Source: Symbiodinium natans (lineage: Eukaryota; Sar; Dinophyceae; Suessiales; Symbiodiniaceae). From it: a stretch of DNA of 64,000 nucleotides. Every line of letters begins with the position of its first letter. Within the stretch, counting starts at the first letter, position 1. Position numbers and translations under genes: made by a program. Positions 39,689-50,679 of the stretch are shown here, one piece after another. Location: positions 43,857-107,856 of the forward strand of contig CAJNDS010002276.1 of assembly GCA_905221605.1 (NCBI GenBank). The letters are read 5' to 3'. The notes below the pieces were generated by a model that worked only from the letters and a program-made list of their open reading frames with translations, ran no database searches and was not told where the DNA came from.

Positions 39689-40223
39689 CCCACAGATCCA
39701 TGCGCAGTTTAGCAACGGCCAAGCGGCCTCCATTTGTAGGAGATGTGGCCTTGTCGTGGAGGGCCCTTAAAATCCTGTCAAACACATACCGAAATATCAT
39801 CCTCTTGAACCCCATAAGGGACAAGACAAAATATCCCAAAAGGGCCCACCTAGCGACCATATCAAAGCAAGATCGACACCATTTTCTAACTCGATGGCCC
39901 GCGGGAAGCCTCGGGATTGAAGCGCTGCAGCTTGGGCTTAGGAATTTTCTAGGGTTTAGGGCTTAGGGTGTAGGGCTTAGAAGGTTCAGGGCTTAGGGTT
40001 CATAACGATCTAAACCCAGGGCTTAGGGGTTTAGAGCTTAAAGGGCTCCTATAACGATCTAAACCCCAAAGCCGCCTAAACCCTAAACCCTAAACCCTAA
40101 ACCCTAAACCCTAAACCCTAAACCCTAAACCCTAAACCCGAAACACTCAGGCTGCGATCATCTCAAGTGCCCGCTGCAGCTGCCGCAGCGCCGCTGGGAA
40201 GCCTTCTCGGCCCAGACCGAAGC
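39689..40223 (-). CDS. Unassigned multi-exon gene, three exons
   Basis: Minus-strand exons: 40223-40152 (GFGLGREGFPAALRQLQRAL, after CCAG|GC), about 39930-39875 (AALQSRGFPRAIELEN) and 39774-39689 (RILRALHDKATSPTNGGRLA, VAKLRMDLW), starting at GACAG|G and ending at a GT donor. Helical, protein-like composition in all three, with little competition from the plus strand. No family recognised. Telomere-like DNA fills 39945-40145 between the first two. Confidence 0.5.
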
Positions 40224-41112
40224 CTGGAGAAGGGCTTCGGGTTCAGGGTTTGGGGTTGAAGGGTTAAGGGTTAAGGGCTTAGGGTTTGGGGTGGTTTAGG
40301 GTTTAGGGTTTTGGGTTTAGGGTTGAAGGGTTAAGGGTTTAGGCCTTAGGGTTAGACCGAAAGCCTGGAGAAGGGCTTCAGGTTTAGGGTTTAGGGTTTA
40401 GGGTTGAAGGGTTAAGGGTTTAGGGCTTAGGGTTAGACCGAAAGCCTGGAAAAGGGCTTCGGGTTTAGGGTTTTGGGTTGAAGGGTTAAGGGTTAAGGGC
40501 TTAGGGTTTGGGGTGGTTTAGGGTTTAGGGTTGAAGGGCTTCGGGTTTCGTAGGGTTTGGGGCTTGGGGCTTTAGGGTTTAAGGGTTAAGGGTTTTGGGT
40601 GGTTTAGGGTTTAGGATTTAAGGGCTTCGGGTTTCGTAGGGTTTGGGGCTTGGGGTTTAGGCTTTAAGGGTTAAGGGTGTCGGGTGGTTTAGGGCTTAGG
40701 GTTTAGGGTGGTTTAGGGCTTAGGGTTTAAGGGCTTAGGGTTTGGGGTGGTTTAGGGTTTAGGGTGGTCTAGAGTAGGAATTCGGGTTCGGGGTTAAGGT
40801 TCAGGGGCTTGAGTGTTAGTTCAGGGCTCAGAGTTTAGGGTCTGTTGGGTTTCAAGCCGGAGGTCCAGGAGAACTAAACGCCAAACCCTACGAAAAGCCT
40901 AAACCCTCTAAACCCTAAGCCCTAAAAACCCCTCAACCCTAAACCCTATAAACCCTGCAACCCTAAACAATAGAAATATCCCCGGGGTACTTAGCGGCTC
41001 TGCTTAGGCTCCCCTAGTGGCTGAGGGTTTACATGCCCACTACCATGGCTTGCTCCTCAAGGACTATAGGATTGCAGCTCCAGGGCTTAGGGTTTATAGG
41101 ATTTCAGGTTTA
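40224..41112. repeat. Degenerate telomere-like block with copied exon-like segment
   Basis: AGACCGAA.GCCTGGAGAAGG and near copies recur at 40216, 40352 and 40434, each followed by GCTTC.GGTT and TTTAGGG-like units. GGTTTCGTAGGGTTTGGGGC recurs at 40542 and 40629. CCCTAAA-like units follow at 40880-40970. The 41000-41110 segment has no supported feature. Confidence 0.75.
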
Positions 41113-41455
41113 GGATGGAGGGGCTTAAGGACTGTTGGATTGCAGCCTTGCGGTTGAGAGCTCAGGGTTTAGGGTTTAGGATTGAGAGGCTTAATGTGCC
41201 ACCAGCCACCCCCATAAGCCCCCATATTCTGGCTTTCGGCGGTCCTCTCAGCACTCGCAAGCCCATAGGTATTCTCTCGTGGCAATCGCAAAGGCTGAAC
41301 CATCTGGGCACCCAACTATGTATTTCTGCGTGTGCGATTCCGCTTGCAAGCGTGTGGCGCACGCAGGGGAAGCTGTCAAACTCAAAGAAGTCGCTGACGA
41401 CCATGCAAACGCTGTGCTCCTTCCTCAGATGTCGTAGCAGACTCCAGAAGGACAA
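41113..41455 (-). CDS. Possible 3' exon, unassigned
   Basis: The minus frame after the last firm aminotransferase exon reads KEHSVCMVVSDFFEFDSFP and HAEIHSWVPRWFSLCDCHER. AG|GAAGG precedes it. It could be the aminotransferase C-terminus or another gene; the expected FRIGFG motif is not seen. Confidence 0.3.
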
Positions 41456-41461
41456 GCAAGC

Positions 41462-44319
41462 CTCGTGCCATGATGTGAGGCTTGGGGAAGTGAAATCCTT
41501 TGGCTAGCTGTTCGGGAACGACAGCCTGGCACTCTAACATCCCAAGCGGAATCACGTCATCCTGATTCTTGGGACTTCGCAAAGACCCCGTGTCCAAGGC
41601 GTCCCTGGGCTGAAAAACGACCACGCCAAGGCACGCGAGAAACTCAGCAAGGGCTGAGGCAGATTCCAGCTGAGGTAGGGCGCTTCCGGTGAGTCCGCCT
41701 GTGCACGGGCGACTTGTGCGACTTTTTTTTGTTTTTGGAAACCGTCTCTTACCTTCATCTCTCTCACTCTCTCTCTCTCTCTCCCTCTCTACACCAAGCA
41801 GATTGTAAGATTACTGCTTGCAGCCTACACAAGTCAACCCCATAGACCTAGTGGCAGCCGCAGCCGTGCAAAGACCACGGCGGCCCGCCACTTCGTCAGG
41901 CGCTCATTGTGCTGATGTTGGTTCAGCGGGTGGAACCACTGAGGCAAGCTCTCCAAAACCTGGGCATGAAGAGCTTTTGGATTTCTTCCCTGCAGCAGAA
42001 CAGACAGAATAGGATAGAATGTATAAATGTAAATAAGTAAATCAATATATATATATATATATGAAGCGTGCAAACCTAGTACACATGTGCCTGTGCGGCA
42101 AAGTCGCTGTCTGCAGCAACTGGTAATTCTTCTCGGCGATGCCCCGGTTACGTGACAAGAAGGTCTCCGGGCTTCGTAGTGTTATGATGGACAGGATCTC
42201 ACTGTGCGGGGGCAAGCAGAGCGTGGTGTAGTCCTGCATCAACTAACGCCGCAGCCGATGCTGTACATCATTTATATACTTATATATGTGTGTACATATA
42301 CATATATTTAAATATACATAAAGACATATGTATTTATATCTATATATATATATATGTTATACACATGTAAAAAGAAGTTTCCATAGTAATCGAACATGCA
42401 CGATAATACGAGCCTTTTTTCAGAGGGGAAGGGTGCTTGTCTACCTATGCCTCTTGGATTGGAGGGGCGTGTACACAAACTGAGAATTACAACCCTCAAC
42501 CCTAAACCCTAAACCCCAGGCCCTAAACCCTACACCCATGGGTACTGGAGCTCCCGCATTGAGGTGATGCTGTCAAAGTGCTCCTTGTTGGAGCCTCGGC
42601 AACGGAGCATCGAGCCCTGGAACACCTCACAGAATGGGTAGGGGGGTCGGGGTGTAGGGGGGGTAGCAAGCATATCACGAACGCACTATGGCCTTTGGCC
42701 TTCTCCACATAAACAGTCTGAATAATACTACTTCTCGCCATGAGTCACAGCAGCCAGCCCATACGCAATCCTGGCATGCCCCATGGCTTGGACAAGCCAG
42801 ACCTTCGGGCAAAGATAGCAGAGATGGGGTGTTGCCGAAATGGGGGTAACCTTTCGGAGTTCCTATGACAAGGATTATGCTATTCTGGGGGGTATTTAGG
42901 GTACGCCCTATTTTGGGAAATACTCAAATTGGTTCTCCTAATCTCTCATCGTCCAGCTCATGCTTTGTTCTCAGGAGCACTGCTGTCTTAAATTGAGCTC
43001 TTCGTGGCTGTCAAGCCGGTATTAGGCTAAGACTACGGGCTTCGTGCGCACGATACAGCAACCTTTGGATGAAGAGGATTGGCTTGAGTCGAGGGGCTTG
43101 GACCGGTTCGCTCTTTTCTGGAGACAGATGTCTCAAGGCTTATTGTTGCTGATTGTTCCATTGGGCTGCTAAGGCTTTCGGTTTGTAAAACAACTGGCAT
43201 CAGAGTCTTGCAGGTGGAGATGAGCGGCAGCACAACGGCATTCCGTTTGCCCACCATGCTCGGGGCCGGCGAGCCAATCATTTCACCATACCTCGACGTC
43301 TTGTGTCAGTCCGTAAAGCAAGCTCTTTGCAGCTGCAACGCAGCCTCCTCCGTCATCGTCGTTTCTTTACTAACCTGAAAACCTTTCATTCCGCAGCCGA
43401 GATGCATCTCATCGGAGAAAAGCACTGGTGGCTCGGCTTGCGGCAGCTTTGATAGCAGCTCGGTGACTACGTCCAACTGGCTTTGGTCGAACGCAGCTCC
43501 CGTGGGGTTGTGGGGCGAGTTGATCATCAGCATCTTCAGCGGCGCTTGGGCTGTGATGTTCCTTAGCCCAAGGAGGATGCCCGCAAACACATTATAACCC
43601 CAAAGCCTATACCCCTCAGGGCCAAAGGTGTTTGGGGCCCCGGGGGCTTGGGGTTTGGCTGTCGGATAATATGTGCTTAGGGTTTGGGGGTTTGGGGGTT
43701 TAGAGCTTAGGGTTCAGGGTTGCTGCGAGACTCCGAATTGCACCTGGGGTTTAGGGTGCTGGGTTCACCTCATAATTAAAAGCCCAAGATTCTGGTCCAG
43801 AATAGATTGCAGGTCGCTCAGCTTAAACTCCCAGAAGCCTTTCTGGTCGAAGTGGGGCACCCATGGCAGGATGTGGCAGCGCTTGCTGCGGGCAATCTCA
43901 TACAGCGCCTGGCAAGCTAGGAACCTCGCAACCCCTTGCCTCCGACGCTGATTGGGACTTTACGAACATCGGGGAGTCCGAATAGACCCCCAAATAGTAG
44001 AATTCCCTTATGATAGGGACCCAATAAGGAAGGTACCCCTAATTTCGGAAATTGGGTTCCGGGAAAACAAGCACGCTCGCGGTGACCTATCCGGAACATG
44101 TATGGCTCGCTCAAAAGGCCAGCTTCTCGGCAAACAAACCAGGATTGACATGGAGGCGCTTGAATCCCAACCTAAACCCTAAACCCTAAACCCTAAGCCC
44201 TAAACCCTAAACCCTAAACTGCCTGGTATGCAGGCATCATTGCCACGATCCGATCGCCTTCTGAAAGGAGTGTGGTCATGGCCGCGAAGATCCCCTCCAC
44301 GGGCACGCAGGTTGTGATC
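41462..44319 (-). CDS. Class I/II pyridoxal-phosphate aminotransferase
   Basis: Minus-strand exons: 44319-44223 (VPVEGIFAAMTTLLSEGDRI, MMPAYQ), 43908-43769 (ALYEIARSKRCHILPW), 43561-43375 (KMLMINSPHNPTGAAFDQSQ, VLFSDEMHLG), about 43250-43190 (KRNAVVLPLISTCKT, with the Schiff-base Lys), about 42630-42540 (VFQGSMLRCRGSNKEHFDSI), 42233-42111 (DYTTLCLPPHSEILSIITL, FLSRNRGIAEKN), 41989-41848 and 41698-41462 (GLTGSALPQLESASALAEFL, ACLGVVVFQP). The order matches fold-type I aminotransferases: AEEAIF-like loop, PAYQ, SPHNPTG, SDE, S..K and the DYTT..PSEIL helix. Kynurenine/cysteine-conjugate-type enzymes share it, so the reaction is transamination or beta-elimination on an amino acid; substrate unknown. 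The usual ...SVSK.. box reads ISTCK. Exons before 44319 are only suggested (RKHYADRLGNPAQ near 44560). The C-terminal exon with the stop is not found. Confidence 0.85.
42040..42362. repeat. (TA)n runs in aminotransferase introns
   Basis: TA-rich microsatellites at 42043-42061 and 42270-42356. Confidence 0.9.
42834..42925. mobile_element. Probable family B element
   Basis: Left arm TTGCCGAAATGGGGGTAACC and, in reverse from the right, TTTCCCAAAATAGGGCGTACCC. Diverged; no clear duplication. Lies between aminotransferase exons. Confidence 0.5.
43946..44058. mobile_element. Probable family B element in an aminotransferase intron
   Basis: ATTGGG flanks both sides (43952-43957 and 44052-44057). 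Left arm ACTTTACGAACATCGGGGAG and right arm in reverse TTTCCGAAATTAGGGGTACC share the CGAA...GGGG pattern. Confidence 0.5.
44165..44222. repeat. Telomere-like array abutting an exon end
   Basis: About seven CCCTAAA units end three bases from the exon boundary at 44223. In the gene's sense this is CCAG|GCAGTTTAGGG, so the repeat forms the 5' end of the intron. Confidence 0.93.
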
Positions 44320-44819
44320 CTCAATCGAAATACGTATTTAGAAGATATACTGATATAAGAATGACGAAGTCGTAGCAGAATATAAGAAAGTAAGAAACAA
44401 CGAACATAATCATGCAGCATTTATGTAATCATATACGCAGAAAAATGTCCAAGCCTCGCAAACCACCACTGAGACACCAATCAACTTCAACACCTGGTTT
44501 CTGGTCTGAGGCTCTGCACAGGGACCTGCGCCGGGTTGCCCAAGCGATCGGCATAGTGCTTCCTCCGGTGCGCAGGGTTTGAGGGTTTAAAGTTTATAGG
44601 GTTTGTAGAACTTAGGGGCTTCGTATAGTGAACAATGATGCCGAGAGCAAGAACCTTCCAATCAACCCTAAATCCTACTACACCAGTCCTGATTTCTTCC
44701 AAGAGTGTCGGATGACCCAGAGACTCCTTGGCGGAGCAGGGGCGCTACGCTCCCGCAGGGTCGTGATATTCGGGCGTTACTTGGCCAGTGATGGCAAATT
44801 CCTAGGCAAACACCCTAAA

Positions 44820-45070
44820 GACCCCATATGTGCACACAATTTATAAATCAACATATATATACATATATACATATGCTGTATACATACATATATATATATG
44901 CTCACCCCCCCCCCCCCAATGGACCCACCGCGGATGGCAGCCGAGTCCTAGCCAGATCAAGGCAAAAAACAACAACAAAACAAGAAACTAACAAAAACCA
45001 ACAAACCAAAAAAATCAAAAAAACCAAAAAAACCAAAAAAACCAAAAAACCAAAAAAACCAAAAAAACCA
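44820..45070. repeat. (TA)n, C12 and A-rich (AAAAAACC)n leader to the palindrome array
   Basis: TATA runs at 44850-44900, a C tract at 44905-44918, then AAAAAACCA repeats at 45007-45070 that merge with the palindrome block. Between 44420 and 44820 there are only weak exon candidates of the aminotransferase 5' end and a few TTTAGGG-like units at 44575-44615. Confidence 0.85.
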
Positions 45071-45071
45071 T

Positions 45072-45985
45072 CTTTTCCAAAACTATGGGGCTGGGGCCTC
45101 CAAAAGATGGTTTTTTTGGTTTTCTCGAGAAAAAGATGGTTTTTTTGGTTCGAAACCATCTTTTTCTCGAGAAAAAGATGGTTTTTGAGCAGCCGCTCTT
45201 CGAAAAACCATCTTTTTCTCGAGAAAAAGATGGTTTTTAGAGATCTTACCCTGGAAAAACCATCTTTTTCTCGAGAAAAAGATGGTTTCCGGAGGTCTTG
45301 TCCTGGTAAAACCATCTTTTTCTCGAGAAAAAAGATGGTTTTTGGAGGTCTTGTCCTGGTAAAAACCATCTTTTTCTCGAGCGGCTGCTCAAAAACCATC
45401 TTTTTCTCGAGAAAAAGATGGTTTCGAACCAAAAAAACCATCTTTTTCTCGAGAAAACCAAAAAAACCATCTCTTGAAGGCCCCAGCCCCATAGTTTTGG
45501 AAAAGATGGTTTTCTTGGTTTTTTTGGTTTTCTCGAGAAAAGGATGGTTTTTTGGTTCGAAACCATCTTTTTCTCGAGAAAAAGATTGTTTTGAGCAACC
45601 ACCCTTCGAAAAACCATCTTTTTCTCGAGAAAAAGATGGTTTTACCAGGAGAAGACCTCCAAAAACCATCTTTTTCTCGAGAAAAAGATGGTTTTACCAG
45701 GACAAGACCTCCGGAAACCATCTTTTTCTCGAGAAAAAGATGGTTTTTCCAGGGTAAGATCTCTAAAAACCATCTTTTTCTCGAGAAAAAGATGGTTTTT
45801 CGAAGAGCGGCTGCTCAAAAACCATCTTTTACTCGAGAAAAAGATGGTTTCGAACCAAAAAAACCATCTTTTTCTCGAGAAAACAAAAAAACCATCTTTT
45901 GGAGGCCCCAGCCCCATAGTTTTGAAAAAGATTGTCTTTTTTGTTTTTTTGTTTTTTTTTGGTTTTTTTGGTTTAAAGATGGTTA
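45072..45985. repeat. Nested palindrome array with CTCGAG cores
   Basis: About sixteen units of AACCATCTTTTTCTCGAG or its complement are mostly fused into perfect palindromes (AACCATCTTTTT-CTCGAG-AAAAAGATGGTT). Distinct 16-20 base spacers separate them: GAGCAGCCGCTCTTCG, AGAGATCTTACCCTGG, CCGGAGGTCTTGTCCTGG and TGGAGGTCTTGTCCTGG. In the right half the same spacers return reverse-complemented and in reverse order (45640-45830), so arms of about 300 bp pair as well. A CCCCAGCCCCATAGTTTTGG boundary block is at 45076-45104 (one orientation) and at 45482-45503 and 45905-45925 (the other). All six frames stay open (SFSREKDGF-type peptides), an artefact of the repeat. Confidence 0.95.
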
Positions 45986-45999
45986 AGTTTTGGGGGTTT

Positions 46000-47390
46000 A
46001 AGCCTCATGCACTACAGGGTTATAAGGTTCTAATCCTATAGGTATTGCCTTAACCTTTAACCCTAAACCTTTAACTTTAAACCCTGCAGGGTTAACCCCG
46101 TGAGAAATTTAGAGATAGACCCCGAAAAGACCCTAAACCTTCTTACAGGGTGTAATGGTTTAAAAACCGATAGGACATGTATACCTTCAGCGCCTGTAGG
46201 GTTCAAGCCTTTGAACGTGCTAGACCCCTATAGGGTGCTAAGGTTCTGACCCTAAAGGGTTTAGGATTAAGGCTTAAATGCCCTCTAGGTTTAAATGCCT
46301 AAGTCTTAAACCCCAAACCTTTAAACCTTCATCCTATGGGGTTTGAAGGTCAAGGGTTTAGGCTTGATTGCCGAGGGCTTTAGGGTCCTGACCCTAGAGG
46401 GTTTAGGGTTAAGGAATAGATGCGTAAACCTTAAACCCTTAAGGTTTAAACTCTATGGGCTTAGGGGGCTTAGGTTTTTTTAAACCCTAAGCCTTTAAAC
46501 CTTCACACTACAGAGTTTAGAGGTGTTAAGGGTGACAAATTGATTACATACTTAGCTTTAGATGCCTGAATCTTAAACCCCAAACCTTCAAACCTTAACC
46601 CTATAGGGTTTAAAGGTTAAGGGGTTAGTGTTAATCGCTGTCTTAGGTTTAAATGTCTGAATCTTAAACCCTAAAACTTTAAACCTTCACCCTATAGGGT
46701 TTAAAGGTTAAGGGTTTAGGTTGAATCGTCAGCTTGGATTTAAATGTCTAAGTAAAGAATCCTAAACCTTTAAATCTCATCCCTATGGGGTTTAAGGTTA
46801 AGGGTTCAATATGAACTGCCGGCATAGGTCTAAATACCTAAACCTTAAACTTAAACCCTAAACCTTTAAATATCTTAACCCTATAGGGTTTAAAGGTTAG
46901 AGGCTTAGCGTAAATTGCCGGAATAGGTTTAAATGCCTAAATCTTAAGCCCGAAACCTTTAAACCTTAGCCCAACAGGGTTTAAAGGTTAAGGGTTTAAA
47001 ATTAGTTGCAGGCTTAATTAGGTTTAAATGCCTACATCTTATATCCTAAACCTTTAAAAATCTTAACCCTATAGGGTTTAAAGGTTAAGGGCTTGGCTAC
47101 AGGTTTAAATGGCTAAATATTAAACCCTAAGCCTCTAAACTTTAACCCTACAGGGTTTAAAGGTTAAGGGTTTAAAATTAGTTGCAGGCTTAGGTTTAAA
47201 TGCCTACATCTTAAACCCTAAACCTGTAAAAATCTCAACCCGATAGAATTTAAAGGTTAAGGGCTTAGCTTTAATTACCGGCATAGGTTCAAATGCCTAA
47301 ATCTTAAACCCTTAACCTTTAAACCTTAACCCTACAGGGTTTAAAGGTTAAGGTTTGTTTTTTGCAGGCTTAGGTTTAAATGCCTAGATC
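46000..47390. repeat. Satellite of about 91 bp with a palindromic core
   Basis: The core CCCTATAGGGTTTAAAGGTTAAGGG, or a variant, recurs near 46600, 46692, 46785, 46880, 46970, 47062, 47150, 47240 and 47331 (spacing 88-95). Each follows AAACCTTTAAACCTTAA, so each core is an inverted repeat. Between cores runs TAGGTTTAAATGCCTAAATC. The first 550 bases are more diverged copies. Confidence 0.93.
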
Positions 47391-48090
47391 TTAAATTATA
47401 AACAAAAGCCAACAGAAAGAAAAACCCTCCGTGCGTGTGTGAGAGGGTGAATTAAGGAATACAGTCAAAAATCCGGTCACCGGAAAATCACCAGACAGCA
47501 TAGGTTTTATCGGTATTTGCGGTACTTTTGCAAAGATCAAGGCCCGCGGTGGGTCCATTGGGGGGGGGTGACCATATATATATATATATATACATATAAA
47601 CTCATGTAAACCCCAAAACCTAAACACCAGTAGGGAGCTCAACGCCGGGAGTCTGTGTATCCAAGCGCAGATGAGTCCCACATCTGTTGGCCTCGCAATT
47701 CTGGCCAAGAATCCAAGAATGCAATAGCAGAAGAATAGCAGATTACAAGAAGATAAGAATAAAAGAATACAAGACTATAAATAAAATGTGAGAACATGCG
47801 AATATAAGAAAAATGTATATCGAATCATGTAATACTCGAAGCACTAGGCCTAAAATGATGAGGGCTTGTCGAGCTTCGGATTCATCTAGATCATGGTCCA
47901 TGCCAACGAAACAAGAGCCCAGAAGGGACCTGAACCCTAACCCCTAAACCCGAAACCCCAGCTCCATAATAATATCATTGTATACTGACACCGAAAACAT
48001 AAGAAGAATAAGAAACATATTCATATCAAGAATAGCAATAAAAATCACAAAAAAAAAAAAAAAAACATATTCAAAAAATAATAATGGATG
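47391..48090. other. AT-rich intergenic DNA
   Basis: Contains a (TA)n run at 47573-47592 after a G9 tract, repeated AGAATA.AAGA motifs at 47720-47800 and a poly-A tract at 48046-48065. No coding evidence. Confidence 0.6.
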
Positions 48091-48094
48091 CATT

Positions 48095-49395
48095 GCAGGC
48101 ACACTCGAGGTCGGCGACCGCGAGGACTTCCTTCGTGGTCCAGGCTTGGCAATCGGAGCAGCTGACCATGTGCTCGCAGGTGAACTCCTGAAGGGCACGG
48201 GACTTCCGAAGCACCTTCCTGGTTTCAGGGTTTAGGGAACCCTAAACCCTACACCCGAAACCCTAGCCCTAAACCCCAAACCCTAAACCCTACATCCCAA
48301 ACCAACACTGGGCTCTTGTTCCGCCGACAAGACGCGTACTTGGCAAAGAAGCGTTCCAAGAAGGATGGACGAACACCATCCTCATCCTGCTCGGCTCTAG
48401 AGGAACCCTATGTAAAGCCAGCGTTAGGGCTTCGGGCGCTCTTCGCAAAGACGTTTCTAGTACTTCTGCTACTGCTACTACTGCTGCTGCTACTACTACT
48501 ACTGCTACTACTACTTCACATTTTTCAACAACTTTAGGCCTTCTCTTCATCTCTCTGAACCTAAGCCGAGTCCTTGCAGCGTCTTCTCTTCGCCTCCTTC
48601 TCGCCATTTCCCCATGGCTGCATGGCGGCTTCTAGTTTATGGCCTTTCCCTAAACCCTATAACAGAAACTTTAAATCCCAGACGCTCAACCCTGAACCCT
48701 CAACTTATCTCGACGATGGGAGTCGGGAGGAAATTTATTGGTCTCTGCAAGGCGACAGTCACAAGCCTGGTCATGGACAGGGCGTTTGATGGCTCTGTGC
48801 TACAGCATGCACTTGAGGATCAACTGCTGCTGCATGTGTGGCCGCATGCTGCGGGATCGCGCACAGTTGAAGGGGGACATGAAGCATGCATCCACGCAGA
48901 GTAGGCAATTCGTGAGCCCAACGTCAAGTGCGTCTTTGGGCTGAATATGGACGCTGCCACGTCGCGGAGTCCTGCTTGCACTGCTTGCCTGTCTTCCTGT
49001 GGCCTCTCGGGTCAGAGACGAGTCGAGACATCTATGAGGCAACACAGGGTGCTTCTTCGGACATGAAAGGGCCAACAAGCTCTTCCGACATTGACTATAG
49101 GGCTCTCAGGGGGGTGTATAGGTATACCACAGCACGCCTTGACCTTCTGACCCAGCTGGAGCCCTGAAGCCCTGAAACGCAGATCAATACTCTTGTCCGA
49201 GCAGTACTGTTCCTGGTGGCACTTGATCACGAGAAAACAGTCCTGTCCAGTACCCCCATTCAGGCCTGCAGCAGCTCCTCCGATCCTGCAAAAGCTCCAC
49301 ATGGAGTCCCTAAATGCCGAAATTTCATGAAGTGGCCAGAGGGACCAGCCTGACAACAATCCACTTGCGAGGCCCTTCTTGTTGTGGCTGTTCAC
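48095..49395 (-). CDS. Unassigned multi-exon gene
   Basis: Minus-strand pieces: 49395-49012 (GTGQDCFLVIKCHQEQYCS, KSIDLRFRASGLQLGQKVKA; may hold a small intron), about 48401-48300 (RAEQDEDGVRPSFLERFFA, KYASCRRNKSP) and 48218 to about 48095 (RKVLRKSRALQEFTCEHMV, SCSDCQAWTTKEVLAVADL), which starts at CCAG|G and is Cys-rich. A basic segment RRRREDAARTRLRFREMKRR precedes a triplet repeat near 48600-48520. A plus frame at 48614-48904 is also open, so strand is not certain between 48600 and 48950. No family recognised. Confidence 0.45.
48237..48300. repeat. Short CCCTAAA cluster
   Basis: About eight units, several altered, between two exons of the minus-strand gene. Confidence 0.85.
48463..48515. 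repeat. (CTG/CTA)n triplet repeat
   Basis: About seventeen triplets alternating TACTGC types; reads as poly-Leu or poly-Val in open frames. Confidence 0.9.
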
Positions 49396-49890
49396 TGCTC
49401 ACTCGCAATTGCCACTTGCCGAAGGTCTTCTAGAGAATCCCTAGAAACCTATACCCTGAAAGGCCATTCGCCGCAAAACAAGGCCCCACTCCTGCATGCA
49501 ACTCGCAGGCTGCTCGCAGCACGCCCATTTGCACTCGTGTGGCAGTCTTTGGTGTGTACTTGTGGTGCTGTCTCGGTACGCTGCATGGTGTGTGCTGCTG
49601 CGGGTTCGCTGGCTTTGGCCTTGGCTTTGGCCCTGACATGTAGGTAAGCGGACCGACAGCAACTGCACAACTTCAACAGCACAACACAACAAAGCAGGTG
49701 GCTAAAGTACACTAGGGGTTCGACTTGTGTAAGTTGCTCGTGCTTGTGCACGTTTCATGGCTGAGACCCCAAGCAGCAACAGAGATAGCCATGTGCCGGG
49801 TGTCTCTGTGCAGATATGCAAAGGATGAGTACAACAAGGGTTTGGGGCTTATAGGGTTTAGTATTTAGTGTTTAGGGCCTTTAGGGTTAA
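49396..49890. other. Unassigned, no supported gene
   Basis: Overlapping ORFs on both strands with no splice-bounded exon. TTTAGGG-like units at 49850-49888. Confidence 0.45.
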
Positions 49891-50184
49891 TAGCAGCAGG
49901 CCGTACTCGCATCCGAGTTTTCACGCATTAGCTTCGAAGCAGCATCTCGCCATTGGCGAGAACAGCTACGGGGCACCAGCTGTGGATGGAAAACAGGTGC
50001 AGATGCGGTTCGATGCAGCAAACAACAAGCCAGGCCAATGGCACGTTTGGCATGTACGACAAGAAAAGGACAGTGTCCGTATCAAGATTTCAGTCGAGCA
50101 TTGCCCGTGGGAAAAATCCAAAGCTTGCTCCTTAGAACATCTGACAAGGATCAGCCTCCATAAGAATGAATATTATCTATACTG
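49891..50184 (+). CDS. Unassigned plus-strand exon pair
   Basis: Plus frame QQAVLASEFSRISFEAASRH from 49893 to a canonical donor at AACAG|GTGCAG (about 49997). The minus strand has stops there. From CCAG|GCCAATGG (50034) the phase-compatible frame GQWHVWHVRQEKDSVRIKIS runs to a stop at 50184. It runs against the neighbouring genes and matches no family. Confidence 0.35.
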
Positions 50185-50218
50185 ATGTCTATATTGATTA
50201 CATTCTTCTGGTGAATAT

Positions 50219-50475
50219 TACCCTAAACCCTAAACCCTAAACCCTAAACCCTAAACCCTAAACCCTAAACCCTTTTCTACTGTAAACCGGGGACCTCCGG
50301 GCTGCACTGCCACTGCACCACGACGCCAACGTCCATCGAACCACACCCCTCCTGGAGCTAAGGCCCATCGCCCTTGCATCCACTCAGCAGCACCCTTCTA
50401 TAAAGCTGAGCCAGCCCTAAACCCTAAACCCTAAACCCCAAACCCCAAACCCTAAACCCTAAACCCTAAACCCGA
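50219..50475. repeat. Two CCCTAAA arrays
   Basis: Eight units at 50219-50275 and about nine units, some CCCCAAA, at 50413-50475; 50276-50412 shows no feature. Confidence 0.93.
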
Positions 50476-50679
50476 AAGCTGAGCCAGCAGCCCTCAGAGG
50501 CTCACTTTGTCTGCTTGAACATCTGCACGGTCTGCCAAGACACCCCCCAAACCCGCCAGAAGTCTCGCAAAACTGCAAGCGGCCCCTTGATATTATAATG
50601 AGGGCACCCTTTTTTGGGTTGGTCATTTTATCAGGTAAGCCAGAACCCAAACAAGGGTAAAGGGCCCCACTAACCTACC

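Noticed and set aside
45072-45985. CRISPR array (regular repeats with distinct spacers)
   Set aside because: Repeats are palindromic, spacers are mirrored rather than unique, no cas-like gene is present and the setting is eukaryotic.
44828-46041. ORFs of up to 309 codons on both strands at the palindrome array
   Set aside because: SFSREKDGF/FFSRKRWF peptides repeat with the DNA unit in all frames; no independent coding signal.
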